In this document: piece by piece, positions 21,993 to 29,391 of the stretch | Numbering within the stretch: the stretch's first letter is position 1 | Layout of the letters: each line of letters starts with the position of its first letter | From: an uncultured Christensenella sp. | Lineage (GTDB): Bacteria; Bacillota; Clostridia; Christensenellales; Borkfalkiaceae | Reading direction: 5' to 3' | Length of the DNA stretch: 35,567 nucleotides | Assembly (NCBI GenBank): GCA_910585235.1 | Contig: CAJUCM010000020.1 | Location: forward strand, 1 to 35,567 | Notes under the pieces: model-generated | Database searches by the model: none | What the model was told of the DNA's origin: nothing | The model's input: the letters and a program-made list of their open reading frames with translations, nothing else | Position numbers and translations under genes: made by a program

Positions 21993-24404
21993 TCATCCGT
22001 AATAATGATAGATCGCCGCCGCCATATCCGCATTCGCCGCTCCGCGCGATACGATCAGATCGATTGCCGTAAATCCGCTCTCTGCAAATATGAATCCCTC
22101 CTCGCCGACGCCCTTAAAAAATGCGTTGACGAACGCACTGACCGAAGGATCCGTCATCGGGTAGTTCTGGGTGCACGCGCCGTTCTGATAGAATTTTACG
22201 CCGTCCGTCAAACTAAGCGCGATCGTAACAAAGCTACTCTTGCCTAAATAGCAATTCCAATTTGCGCCTCCCACGTTCATACCGCCCCCGTTGGGGTACA
22301 TATCCGCCGTAGCAAGCCCCGCCGCGTTCCCAGCGGTCGCGCGCAGATTGGGAAGACTAATCTGCAAGCCTCTGCAAACGAGCGCAAGCGCATTCCAGTC
22401 GTCGCCCGCCGCCGTACCCGTTACGGTAGAACGGAAAGAAACCGTAAATCCGCCCTCCGCGTCAAACGCCGAAACAATCGTATTGTTTGCAGAGCCCGAA
22501 ACCTGTTGGATGATATTCAGTTGCGGATCCTGCGCTTTGATACTTCCGTTCGCCCAGAGGCTCCTGCCCGTATCCGATACCGCCGAAAAGGAGATCACGC
22601 CTCCGTTTTCCGTCCACACCGGGATCGCCGTTCCCCGATAAGTCACGCCGTTCAAAGTGATCCCGATAAAATTTCCGTCCTCTTTATAACTCCACGTTCC
22701 GCTCGCCGCGCCGTTCAACGTGATTTTATGATCCGCCGTAAAAGTATACCGCGTAGAAGTTACAAACGCGGCGGAAGTTCCCTCGCTGTGCAGGATCAGA
22801 TCGTATTTCCCCGCGATCTCGCGCTCTTCGACCGTTCCGAGCGTTTCGCCCGCATACCGTTCGGAGGCAAGCATCGGCCAGCCCTGTTCGTTAAACAACA
22901 GCCTGTGGACGCGCACGTTATGTCCGCCGGACACGTTTCCGTATTCATAATAGCGCATGTGCGCCACGACGAAAAATTCCCCGTCGATCTCGCACACCGA
23001 GTTGTGCCCGTATGCCGCCTTGCCCGTTTCGCCGTCGAATTGCCAGTTGCCCGCAAGTTTGTTCCCCTTGCCGTGCGCCGCCGCCATATCCGCGCCCGTA
23101 ATATCGTAATACGGTCCCGCGGGATTCGTGCTCCGCGCCACGCGCATGTGATAATTCGAGGAAAGACTTCCGTCGCTGACCATCAGATAATAGTAGTCGC
23201 CGCCATGGAAAATATACGGTCCCTCCGGTCCGCCCTGTTCCGCCGCGCCGAGCGCGCCTTGCCACAATTTTGTTCCGAACCCGCTCTCTTTGGGAAGTCC
23301 CCAATTTGCGCCCGAATTGTAGAGCTCTTTGATATAAATTCCGCCGAAGAACGAGCCGTAAACCATCCACAGTCCGCCCTCTTTATCGTAAAAGAGTTCG
23401 GGGTCGATACAGTTCGGATCGTCGCCGTTGGAACTTTTGACGATCATCTGTTCGTTTCCGTAAACCCCAAGAACGCTGTCCGCCTCTACCCGCACGATCG
23501 CGGATCGGTTGGAACCGAACGAGGAGAGCGAAACATACATATAGTATTTTCCGTTATAGTACTCCACGTCGGGCGCCCAGGTCGAGGGCGCGCTCGTACC
23601 GGCGTGCGCGACCGCCTTGGTAAGGACCGTGCGCCAGTTGACGCCGTTTCCGTATAATTTCTGCGCTTCGCGCTGTCCCGAATCCTCCGCGCTCCCGTCA
23701 TAGACTTCCTGCGTCCAGTGAATAAGATCGTTTGAGGAAGCGACCGCAAAGTGCGAACCGAACGCATAATATCGGTTCGTTTTCGGGTCTTTGAAAACGG
23801 AGGGATCGTGTACCGCAACGTCGTTTCCGAAATTAACGCTTTCGGGGAACGAATATCCTGGCTTCGCGTTCGGGTCGGTTTTTCCGCACTTGCATACGCC
23901 GTTCACATAGCTGTGCGCTTCGCGGTCCCGCGTCTCTTCGCAACCGTTACATTTATGATAATGCTCCGTCTCGCCCTGCACCCACGCGCCCGTAAAATCG
24001 TGTTTATGCGCGTTCGGATCGGCTTTTCCGCACTTGCACACGCCGTTCACATAGCTGTGCGCTTCGCGGTCCCGCGTCTCCTCACAGCCGCTGCATTTAT
24101 GATAATGCTCCGTCTCGCCCTGCACCCACGCGCCCGTAAAATCGTGCCGGTGCGCGTTCGGGTCGGCTTTTCCGCACTTGCACACGCCGTTCACATAGCT
24201 GTGCGCTTCGACGTCTTTTTTCATTCCGCATTCGCATTCGTAATAATGTTCCGTTTTATCCTGCGTCAACGTTTCTGCAAACCTGTGCATATGTACACCG
24301 TCATCGTTCTTACAAGCCGCTAACGAAAACATGAACAGCGCCGCAATGACGAACGACGCCGTTCTCAATAAAAATTTACAAAATACTTTCTTATTCAATG
24401 ACAC
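21993..24404 (-). CDS. GH43 arabinanase-like lipoprotein with Cys/His repeats
   Basis: An 803-residue exported enzyme. The signal peptide ends in the lipobox SLAAC (Cys31). Residues 38-180 hold three 47-48-residue repeats rich in Cys and His. The five-bladed GH43 domain (about 190-520) shows the base Asp200 (VHDPSVFKD), the pKa-modulating Asp334 (CIDPELFYD), the acid Glu394 (GPEGPYIFH) and His467 (YGHNSV), as in endo-1,5-alpha-L-arabinanases. A C-terminal GH43 beta domain (about 525-630) and a beta-sandwich (about 640-800) follow. The start is a GTG with GGGGGG upstream; the TTG two codons later is possible. It lies 28 bases after the YitT-like gene with no terminator between. Substrate arabinan is inferred from the family. 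Confidence 0.85.
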   Translation of the reverse strand: MSLNKKVFCKFLLRTASFVIAALFMFSLAACKNDDGVHMHRFAETLTQDKTEHYYECECGMKKDVEAHSYVNGVCKCGKADPNAHRHDFTGAWVQGETEHYHKCSGCEETRDREAHSYVNGVCKCGKADPNAHKHDFTGAWVQGETEHYHKCNGCEETRDREAHSYVNGVCKCGKTDPNAKPGYSFPESVNFGNDVAVHDPSVFKDPKTNRYYAFGSHFAVASSNDLIHWTQEVYDGSAEDSGQREAQKLYGNGVNWRTVLTKAVAHAGTSAPSTWAPDVEYYNGKYYMYVSLSSFGSNRSAIVRVEADSVLGVYGNEQMIVKSSNGDDPNCIDPELFYDKEGGLWMVYGSFFGGIYIKELYNSGANWGLPKESGFGTKLWQGALGAAEQGGPEGPYIFHGGDYYYLMVSDGSLSSNYHMRVARSTNPAGPYYDITGADMAAAHGKGNKLAGNWQFDGETGKAAYGHNSVCEIDGEFFVVAHMRYYEYGNVSGGHNVRVHRLLFNEQGWPMLASERYAGETLGTVEEREIAGKYDLILHSEGTSAAFVTSTRYTFTADHKITLNGAASGTWSYKEDGNFIGITLNGVTYRGTAIPVWTENGGVISFSAVSDTGRSLWANGSIKAQDPQLNIIQQVSGSANNTIVSAFDAEGGFTVSFRSTVTGTAAGDDWNALALVCRGLQISLPNLRATAGNAAGLATADMYPNGGGMNVGGANWNCYLGKSSFVTIALSLTDGVKFYQNGACTQNYPMTDPSVSAFVNAFFKGVGEEGFIFAESGFTAIDLIVSRGAANADMAAAIYHYYG
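23865..24293 (-). repeat. Three tandem 48-codon repeats in the GH43 gene
   Basis: Units cover residues 38-84, 85-132 and 133-180. Units two and three are nearly identical in protein and DNA (pattern HxHDFTGAW, HYHKCxGCEET, AHSYVNGVCKCGKxDPNA); the first is diverged. Each carries four Cys and several His in a Zn-ribbon-like spacing. Confidence 0.9.
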
Positions 24405-24432
24405 AATCCCCCCTTTGATTTTTCACTGAAAT

Positions 24433-25509
24433 TTATTCTGCTTGGGTCCCGTCCCGATCGACCGGCGCGGGTTCTTCCTTTTCTCCTTTTGGCGGAATTT
24501 TCAAATCGTTCGTTTCAGGCGGCGAGACCTCCTGCATATCTTCCGGAGAGACGTCCTTTTCTTCCGTTCGCGGAAGAACCACCCGATCGGAAGAGAAGCC
24601 TCTGCCGCGCACCTCGGAAATGGTGCTCACCATAAAGAGCGCTTCGGGATCAATCTTCTGCACGGCGTTCCGAAGTTTTACGACGTCCCTGAACGACACG
24701 ATCGTCAAAATCATATAGCAGTCGTCTTTGAGGAATCCCGTTTTGCCGTTCAGAAGCGTTACGCCGCGGTTGAGTTTATTGAGTATGAGTTTTCTGATCT
24801 CTTCGTGCTTTTTACTGAGAATTTTGACCTGCGCCCGCTTGGTTCCGATCATAGATACTTTATCGACGATAAACGACGAGATCATCATGATCAGAACGCC
24901 GTATAAAATATTTTCCATTCCCACGTTTGCCGCAAACTGCAAAAGAACGATGGAAATATCCAAAATCCACATTCCCGCCGATACGGGAAAATTGAAATAT
25001 TTATGCAGAATGAGCGGCGGCACGTCCGTTCCGCCCGTGCTTGCGCCCACGCGCACCACGATCCCGATGCCGAGCCCGAAAAAGAGCGCGCCGAAGATAA
25101 CGCCCAAAAGCGGCTGATTGATGTCGGTCGTAAATCCCTCCACTGGTCTTATTAAAAACGGACTTCCGAGTTTTCCGTTCACAAATTGCCATAAACTTAA
25201 AAAAGAGGGATACAAAAGCGTTCCCGCGAGCGTGGCGACCGCAAACTTTTTGCCGAGCAGTACCGCGCCTAAAATAAACAGCGCGATATTCGCGGCATAG
25301 ACGGTCAGAGTGACCGCCCACTCTTTGTTAGTGAGATTTCTCACAAACAGACCGAGCCCCGTCGTTCCGCCCATCGTAAAGTCGTTCGGAATAATGATAA
25401 ACGCGGATGCCGCCGCCGTGATCGCGTTGCCGAGAATGACGATCAGCGAGTATCTGAGAAATTTCAGAACCTGACGTTTTGTTGGTTTGTGTAACTTTGG
25501 AATATTCAT
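24433..25509 (-). CDS. YitT-family membrane protein (DUF161/DUF2179)
   Basis: A 358-residue protein with about five or six membrane helices (residues about 20-230) followed by a cytoplasmic DUF2179-type domain (about 240-310, LNRGVTLLNGKTGFLKDDCYMI) and a disordered acidic/proline-rich tail (about 315-358). The motif IIIPNDFTMGGTTGLGLFV and RVGASTGGTDVPPLIL are typical of the YitT family, whose substrate is unknown. I chose the ATG at 25509; a frame open farther upstream runs through the promoter and the previous terminator. No close neighbour points to its function; GH43 follows 28 bases later. Confidence 0.85.
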   Translation of the reverse strand: MNIPKLHKPTKRQVLKFLRYSLIVILGNAITAAASAFIIIPNDFTMGGTTGLGLFVRNLTNKEWAVTLTVYAANIALFILGAVLLGKKFAVATLAGTLLYPSFLSLWQFVNGKLGSPFLIRPVEGFTTDINQPLLGVIFGALFFGLGIGIVVRVGASTGGTDVPPLILHKYFNFPVSAGMWILDISIVLLQFAANVGMENILYGVLIMMISSFIVDKVSMIGTKRAQVKILSKKHEEIRKLILNKLNRGVTLLNGKTGFLKDDCYMILTIVSFRDVVKLRNAVQKIDPEALFMVSTISEVRGRGFSSDRVVLPRTEEKDVSPEDMQEVSPPETNDLKIPPKGEKEEPAPVDRDGTQAE

Positions 25510-25528
25510 TGCCGCTACCCTGAAAAGC

Positions 25529-25557
25529 ATTATAACATAGCGCCGTATTCTTTGCAA
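25529..25557 (-). promoter_or_regulatory. Promoter of the YitT-like gene
   Basis: TTGCAA at 25552-25557, a 17-base spacer and TATAAT at 25529-25534 with TGT before it (extended -10). It leaves only about 12 bases of leader before the ATG at 25509 and excludes the ATG at 25530. Confidence 0.8.
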
Positions 25558-25580
25558 GTATTTCAGAATATTTTTTAAGC

Positions 25581-25607
25581 AAAAACGCCCCCTCTTGCGA
25601 GGGGGCG
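25581..25607 (-). terminator. Terminator after the Cys/Gly repeat gene
   Basis: A 9-bp stem (CGCCCCCTC with GAGGGGGCG, loop GCAA) followed by TTTTT on the minus strand, 15 bases after the stop. Confidence 0.88.
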
Positions 25608-25621
25608 CATAGATCGGAATT

Positions 25622-26065
25622 TCAGAGAGAACAGCAGCAGCCGTTGCGGGTAAGTCCGTATTGACGCGCATAATACGCGTCATAATTTCCGCAATCGGTG
25701 AGAGCGCTTAAATCATGCGTGTGGTGACAACCGCATCCGCAACCACCGCGGTTATTCCCGCCATTGCAGCCGCATCCGCAACCGCTACGGTTATTCCCGC
25801 CGTTGCAACCGCACCCGCAACCGCTACGGTTATTCCCGCCGTTGCAACCGCACCCGCAGTGTTCGCGCGCGCTGTCCCAGCCGTCGATAAACCCGTTGCG
25901 CCATGCGTTACGGGTTCCGTTACACTTGCACTTGCAACCGCAACCTCTGTTGCAAGGATCGGTGAAAAAGTTGTTGAGCGCGTTTGCGAATTCGCATAAA
26001 AGATTTACGCAGCCGCAATTGGAATTTCTGCCGCCAAAGTTCGACGAACAACAAGTATTGCACAT
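25622..26065 (-). CDS. Cysteine/glycine-rich repeat protein, unknown
   Basis: A 147-residue protein with 27 cysteines (18%). The N-terminus (MCNTCCSSNF) leads to a helical segment (about 21-35, VNLLCEFANALNNFF), a CGCKCKC cluster (41-48), a second possible helix (about 53-68, WRNGFIDGWDSAREH), three 13-residue units CGCGCNGGNNRSG (70-108) and a tail ending GCCCSL. There is no signal peptide. AGAGGT precedes the ATG, and it is a single-gene unit with its own terminator. I recognise no family. The Cys pattern could bind metals (like a metallothionein), be cross-linked into a spore coat or cell surface layer, or be modified; nothing near it decides this. The intact frame through the repeats and the ribosome binding site argue for a real gene. 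Confidence 0.8.
   Translation of the reverse strand: MCNTCCSSNFGGRNSNCGCVNLLCEFANALNNFFTDPCNRGCGCKCKCNGTRNAWRNGFIDGWDSAREHCGCGCNGGNNRSGCGCGCNGGNNRSGCGCGCNGGNNRGGCGCGCHHTHDLSALTDCGNYDAYYARQYGLTRNGCCCSL
25742..25858 (-). repeat. Three 39-bp tandem repeats in the Cys/Gly gene
   Basis: Three in-frame 39-base units encode CGCGCNGGNNRSG, CGCGCNGGNNRSG and CGCGCNGGNNRGG. The first two are almost identical in DNA; the third has silent changes. Confidence 0.92.
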
Positions 26066-26111
26066 ATCAAGACCTCTGTGAGTAAAATATCTTCGGCGTT
26101 CAGCCGTAATA

Positions 26112-26140
26112 TATTCTATGCAGTCCCACTGTTTTTTGTG
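26112..26140 (-). promoter_or_regulatory. Possible sporulation-type (SigK/SigE-like) promoter
   Basis: CATAGAATA at 26112-26120 fits CATANNNTA, with CAC at 26138-26140 and a 17-base spacer. The same site contains TAGAAT, one base from a sigma-A -10, but with a poor -35. Only a candidate, since the motif is short. Confidence 0.35.
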
Positions 26141-26143
26141 CAG

Positions 26144-26175
26144 AAAAAAACGCCCGTCTGTCCAACGGGCGTTTT
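26144..26175 (-). terminator. Terminator after rny
   Basis: Stem AAAACGCCCGT/ACGGGCGTTTT (inner stem 26151-26157 with 26165-26171) followed by TTTTTTT on the minus strand, 12 bases after the rny stop. Confidence 0.9.
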
Positions 26176-26187
26176 CGCTTGCTGATT

Positions 26188-27804
26188 TTATTTTGCGTAT
26201 TCCACGCTTCTGAACTCTCTTATGACGTTGACCTTGATCTGACCCGGATATTCGAGTTCCGTCTCGATCTTTTTGGCAATATCCTTTGCAAGGAAGAGCG
26301 CCTTTGCGTCGTCCACCTGATCGGGCTTTACGATGACGCGCACTTCTCTGCCCGCCTGTATCGCAAAACTGCGCTCTACGCCGTTGAATCCCGCCGCGAT
26401 CTCTTCGAGCTTTTCAAGACGTTTGACGTAGTTCGTGCCCGTCTCCCTTCTCGCTCCGGGACGCGCGCCGGATATTCCGTCCGCCGCCTGCACCAGAACC
26501 GCCTCGATCGTCTTGGGTTCCACATCGCCGTGGTGCGCCATAATGGCGTTCACGATCATCGCGTTTTCTTTATACTTTTTCGCAAGATCGGCGCCGAGCT
26601 GAATGTGCGTTCCTTCCTGTTCTTTATCGACTGCTTTGCCGATGTCGTGCAGAAGTCCCGCGCGCTTTGCGAAATTCACGTCGAGCCCCAGTTCCTGCGC
26701 CATAAGTCCCGCAAGGTTTGCGACCTCGATGGAGTGACGGTAAACATTCTGCCCGTAGCTTGTGCGGAATTTAAGCCGCCCGATGAGCTTGATAATTTCG
26801 GGATGAAGTCCGAAAATTCCCACTTCAAACATGGCGTTTTCGCCCGCCGCTTTGATCTGCTGATCGAGTTCCTTCCGTACTTTTTCGACCGTCTCTTCGA
26901 TTCTTGCCGGGTGGATCCTGCCGTCCTGAATGAGCTTTTCAAGGGTCAGACGGGCAACCTCGCGTCTGACGGGATCGAATCCCGAAAGAATGACGACTTC
27001 GGGCGTATCGTCGATGATGAGCTCGATCCCCGTCGCGTTTTCAAGCGCGCGGATGTTCCTGCCCTCTCTGCCGATGATGCGCGCTTTCATATCGTCGTTC
27101 GGGAGCGGAACGACCGAAACCGTCGTTTCGGACGCATGATCGGCTGCGCAACGCTGGATCGCAAGGGAAATAATGTTCTTCGCGTTGATGTCCGCCTCTT
27201 CCTTTGCTTCCTGTTCGAGGTTTCTCACCTGCACCGCGCATTCGCGGCGCGTCTCGTCTAAAATCTCTTCGGTGAGTTGCTTTTTCGCCTCTTCGCGGGT
27301 GAGCTGGGCGACTCTTTCGAGTTCCTGCGTCATCAGCTCCTGCTGGCGGGCAACGACCTCTTCTTTTTTGGAAAGTTCCTGCGTGCGGCGCGTGAGCGCT
27401 TCGCGCTGTTCGTCAAGAGCGGTCATCTTTTTGTTGAGCTCGTTCTCTTTCTTTTCGAGAAAGTCCTCCTGACGGTTGAGACGGGCTTCCGTGCGCTGCT
27501 GTTCCGCGCGCTTCTCCTTCATCTCGTGATCGAAATCGTTTCTTCTTTTGATGTCCTGTTCCTTGGATTCTAACTGCGCTTCCTTTCTGATTTGCTTTGC
27601 CTGCGTTTCGGCAGTTTCGAGCATCTCTTTGACTCTCTTCTCTGCGTCGTCGAGCTTTTTCTCTGATTTCTTTTTGGAAACTTTTTTCAGAATCAGCCAC
27701 GTCGCCAAAATCCCGCCCCCGATCCCCACAAGGGGAAGCACGATAAAGAGCGAAATCGCAACCGGCATAGCTACGTCAAGGAGCAGACCGAAAAACTGTT
27801 GCAT
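26188..27804 (-). CDS. rny: Ribonuclease Y
   Basis: A 538-residue membrane-anchored endoribonuclease that starts mRNA decay in Firmicutes. An N-terminal membrane helix (about 10-38) leads to a long coiled coil (about 40-215, very Glu/Lys/Arg/Gln-rich), a KH domain (about 225-290, DDMKARIIGREGRNIRALE) and an HD domain (about 350-440) with HSIEVANLAG and LLHDIGKA. EYPGQIKVNVIREFRS is the usual C-terminal signature. GGAGG lies before the ATG. It has a consensus promoter and its own terminator, so it is a single-gene unit, close to recA as is often seen. Confidence 0.96.
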   Translation of the reverse strand: MQQFFGLLLDVAMPVAISLFIVLPLVGIGGGILATWLILKKVSKKKSEKKLDDAEKRVKEMLETAETQAKQIRKEAQLESKEQDIKRRNDFDHEMKEKRAEQQRTEARLNRQEDFLEKKENELNKKMTALDEQREALTRRTQELSKKEEVVARQQELMTQELERVAQLTREEAKKQLTEEILDETRRECAVQVRNLEQEAKEEADINAKNIISLAIQRCAADHASETTVSVVPLPNDDMKARIIGREGRNIRALENATGIELIIDDTPEVVILSGFDPVRREVARLTLEKLIQDGRIHPARIEETVEKVRKELDQQIKAAGENAMFEVGIFGLHPEIIKLIGRLKFRTSYGQNVYRHSIEVANLAGLMAQELGLDVNFAKRAGLLHDIGKAVDKEQEGTHIQLGADLAKKYKENAMIVNAIMAHHGDVEPKTIEAVLVQAADGISGARPGARRETGTNYVKRLEKLEEIAAGFNGVERSFAIQAGREVRVIVKPDQVDDAKALFLAKDIAKKIETELEYPGQIKVNVIREFRSVEYAK

Positions 27805-27870
27805 ATTTCAGCCTCCTTGAATAATAAATTCTTTTTTACCGTATCCGAGAACCCGAAATACGGCACTTTG
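27805..27870 (-). promoter_or_regulatory. Structured leader of rny
   Basis: About 65 bases of 5' untranslated sequence before the ATG. It contains a stem CCGTAT/ATACGG with a 13-base loop, followed by an A-rich stretch and GGAGG. It is not a terminator; it could affect RNA stability or RNase Y self-regulation. Confidence 0.4.
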
Positions 27871-27875
27871 AATTT

Positions 27876-27904
27876 ATTATACAACGATTTTCATTTTCTG
27901 TCAA
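27876..27904 (-). promoter_or_regulatory. rny promoter, full consensus
   Basis: TTGACA at 27899-27904, a 17-base spacer and TATAAT at 27876-27881: a perfect vegetative consensus promoter, the best in the window. Confidence 0.92.
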
Positions 27905-27954
27905 GGGGATAACATTAAGAAAGCCGAAGTCGGAACATAAAAAATTCCGACATG

Positions 27955-27982
27955 AAAAAAGGCAAATAACGATTTGCCTTTT
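27955..27982 (-). terminator. Terminator after GH1 gene
   Basis: Stem AAAAGGCAAAT/ATTTGCCTTTT with loop CGTT, followed by TT on the minus strand, 28 bases after the stop. A second stem, TCGGAA/TTCCGA at 27930-27950, lies just downstream. Confidence 0.85.
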
Positions 27983-28010
27983 CAAAAAATTAACTTATTT
28001 CCTTATTTTC

Positions 28011-29348
28011 TCAGAGATTTCCGCCGTTCGACGCGATCACGTCCCGATAGAAATACGCGCTCTCTTTGGGCGTTCTCGCGCCCGTTTCATAATCAACGTG
28101 GACAACACCGAACTTCTTTGAAAATCCCTCCGCCCACTCGAAGTTGTCGATAAACGACCACTGGAAATATCCCTTGACGGGAACTTCCGAAGCGGCGCGG
28201 GAAAGGCTTTTCAGATACCGCTTCAAAAAGTCGATACGGCTGTAATCGAGAATTTTTCCGTCCAAGTCCTTCCATTCCGAAAGCGCGACGCCGTTCTCCG
28301 TACAGACGAGCGGCAAGCCGTAACGCTCATACAGATATTTCGGTCCGTAGTACATCGAATCGGGATGAACGTTCCAGCGCATATCCGTCTTCGGCACGTT
28401 CGGCGCGGGCGTAACGGGCGTGACCGCCCCGTTATGTAGCGTTACGTAGTTGCCCGAATAGGTGTTGAATCCGATAAAATCGAGCTTGGAGCGGATGACG
28501 GACATATCCTTGGCGGACGGCACGAAGTCGTTCTCTTTCATCCATTCGAGGTAGTCCGCAGGGTATTTTCCGAGTACGAGCGGATCGAGCCAGAGCGCCG
28601 CGCTGCCGTAGTCGCGGTGGCAGGCAAACGTATCGTTTTTCGCCGCCTCATAGTCCGCCCCCGTCAGAGGAAGGGAGGGCCAGTACGCCTCGGCAACGCC
28701 GATCTTAACGCCCCTTCCGCAAACTCTGCGGAGAGCCTTTTCCGCCCGTCCGCAGGCGAGGTGAACGTTATGGCAACATTTCAGAACGTCGCGCGGCGGA
28801 AGTTTCAGAAAGGGCGCGTGCGCGCCGTCGGCGTGTCCCAGTCCGATAAAACACTGCGGTTCGTTGATGAGGATATAATGATCGACGTAGCTCCCGAACG
28901 CGATCGCCGCTTTCTCGGCGTACTCTTCAAACCAGGAGGGACTGTTGCTGTTCAGCCAACCCCCTTTCTGATAGAGTTCGTAAGGATAGTCCCAATGAAA
29001 AAGCGTGACCCAAGGAGTAATTCCCGCCTCTTTGAGCGCGCGGAACAGTCCGAGATAAAACTTTTTTCCGTCCTCGCTGATCCTTCCGACGCCGTGCGGC
29101 AAAAGGCGCGACCAGTTTACGGAAAGGCGGTAATGCTTGATTCCGAGTTCTTTCATGAGCGCGACGTCCTCGCGGAACCTGTGGAAATGATCGCAACCGA
29201 TATGTCCCTGATGTCCCTCGAAAATACGCCCCTCCGTCATGGACGCCACGTCCCAGACGTTGAGTCCCTTGTCGCCCTCAAACGCGCCACCCTCGATCTG
29301 ATAGGCGGCTGTCGAAACACCCCAAACAAAATCTCTGTCAAATGCCAT
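28011..29348 (-). CDS. GH1 beta-glucosidase-type glycosidase
   Basis: A 445-residue cytoplasmic (alpha/beta)8 barrel enzyme. The N-terminus FVWGVSTAAYQIEG is the family signature. The acid/base is Glu163 in LINEPQ and the nucleophile Glu351 in VCTENGV, so both catalytic residues are present. No PTS-type phosphate-binding motif is obvious, which favours a beta-glucosidase/beta-galactosidase over a 6-phospho enzyme; the exact sugar is open. The ATG at 29348 is preferred because GGAG lies 9 bases upstream; an ATG three codons earlier abuts the GGAG. The N-terminus has no signal peptide. Confidence 0.92.
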   Translation of the reverse strand: MAFDRDFVWGVSTAAYQIEGGAFEGDKGLNVWDVASMTEGRIFEGHQGHIGCDHFHRFREDVALMKELGIKHYRLSVNWSRLLPHGVGRISEDGKKFYLGLFRALKEAGITPWVTLFHWDYPYELYQKGGWLNSNSPSWFEEYAEKAAIAFGSYVDHYILINEPQCFIGLGHADGAHAPFLKLPPRDVLKCCHNVHLACGRAEKALRRVCGRGVKIGVAEAYWPSLPLTGADYEAAKNDTFACHRDYGSAALWLDPLVLGKYPADYLEWMKENDFVPSAKDMSVIRSKLDFIGFNTYSGNYVTLHNGAVTPVTPAPNVPKTDMRWNVHPDSMYYGPKYLYERYGLPLVCTENGVALSEWKDLDGKILDYSRIDFLKRYLKSLSRAASEVPVKGYFQWSFIDNFEWAEGFSKKFGVVHVDYETGARTPKESAYFYRDVIASNGGNL

Positions 29349-29365
29349 ATAACCCATCTCCGTTT

Positions 29366-29376
29366 ATTATATTATA
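29366..29376 (-). promoter_or_regulatory. Possible -10 boxes for the GH1 gene
   Basis: Two overlapping TATAAT boxes (29366-29371 and 29371-29376) in the short AT-rich gap after nadE, with no good -35 at the right distance. A weak or activated promoter is possible; otherwise the gene is read through from nadE. Confidence 0.35.
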
Positions 29377-29391
29377 CTTTATTCCGAAAAC

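Noticed and set aside
25510..25683. Upstream extension of the YitT-like gene
   Set aside because: It crosses a terminator and the -35/-10 of the gene's own promoter.
25742..25858. Short tandem repeats suggestive of a CRISPR array
   Set aside because: Units are adjacent without spacers, in frame, and encode CGCGCNGGNNRSG; it is a coding repeat.
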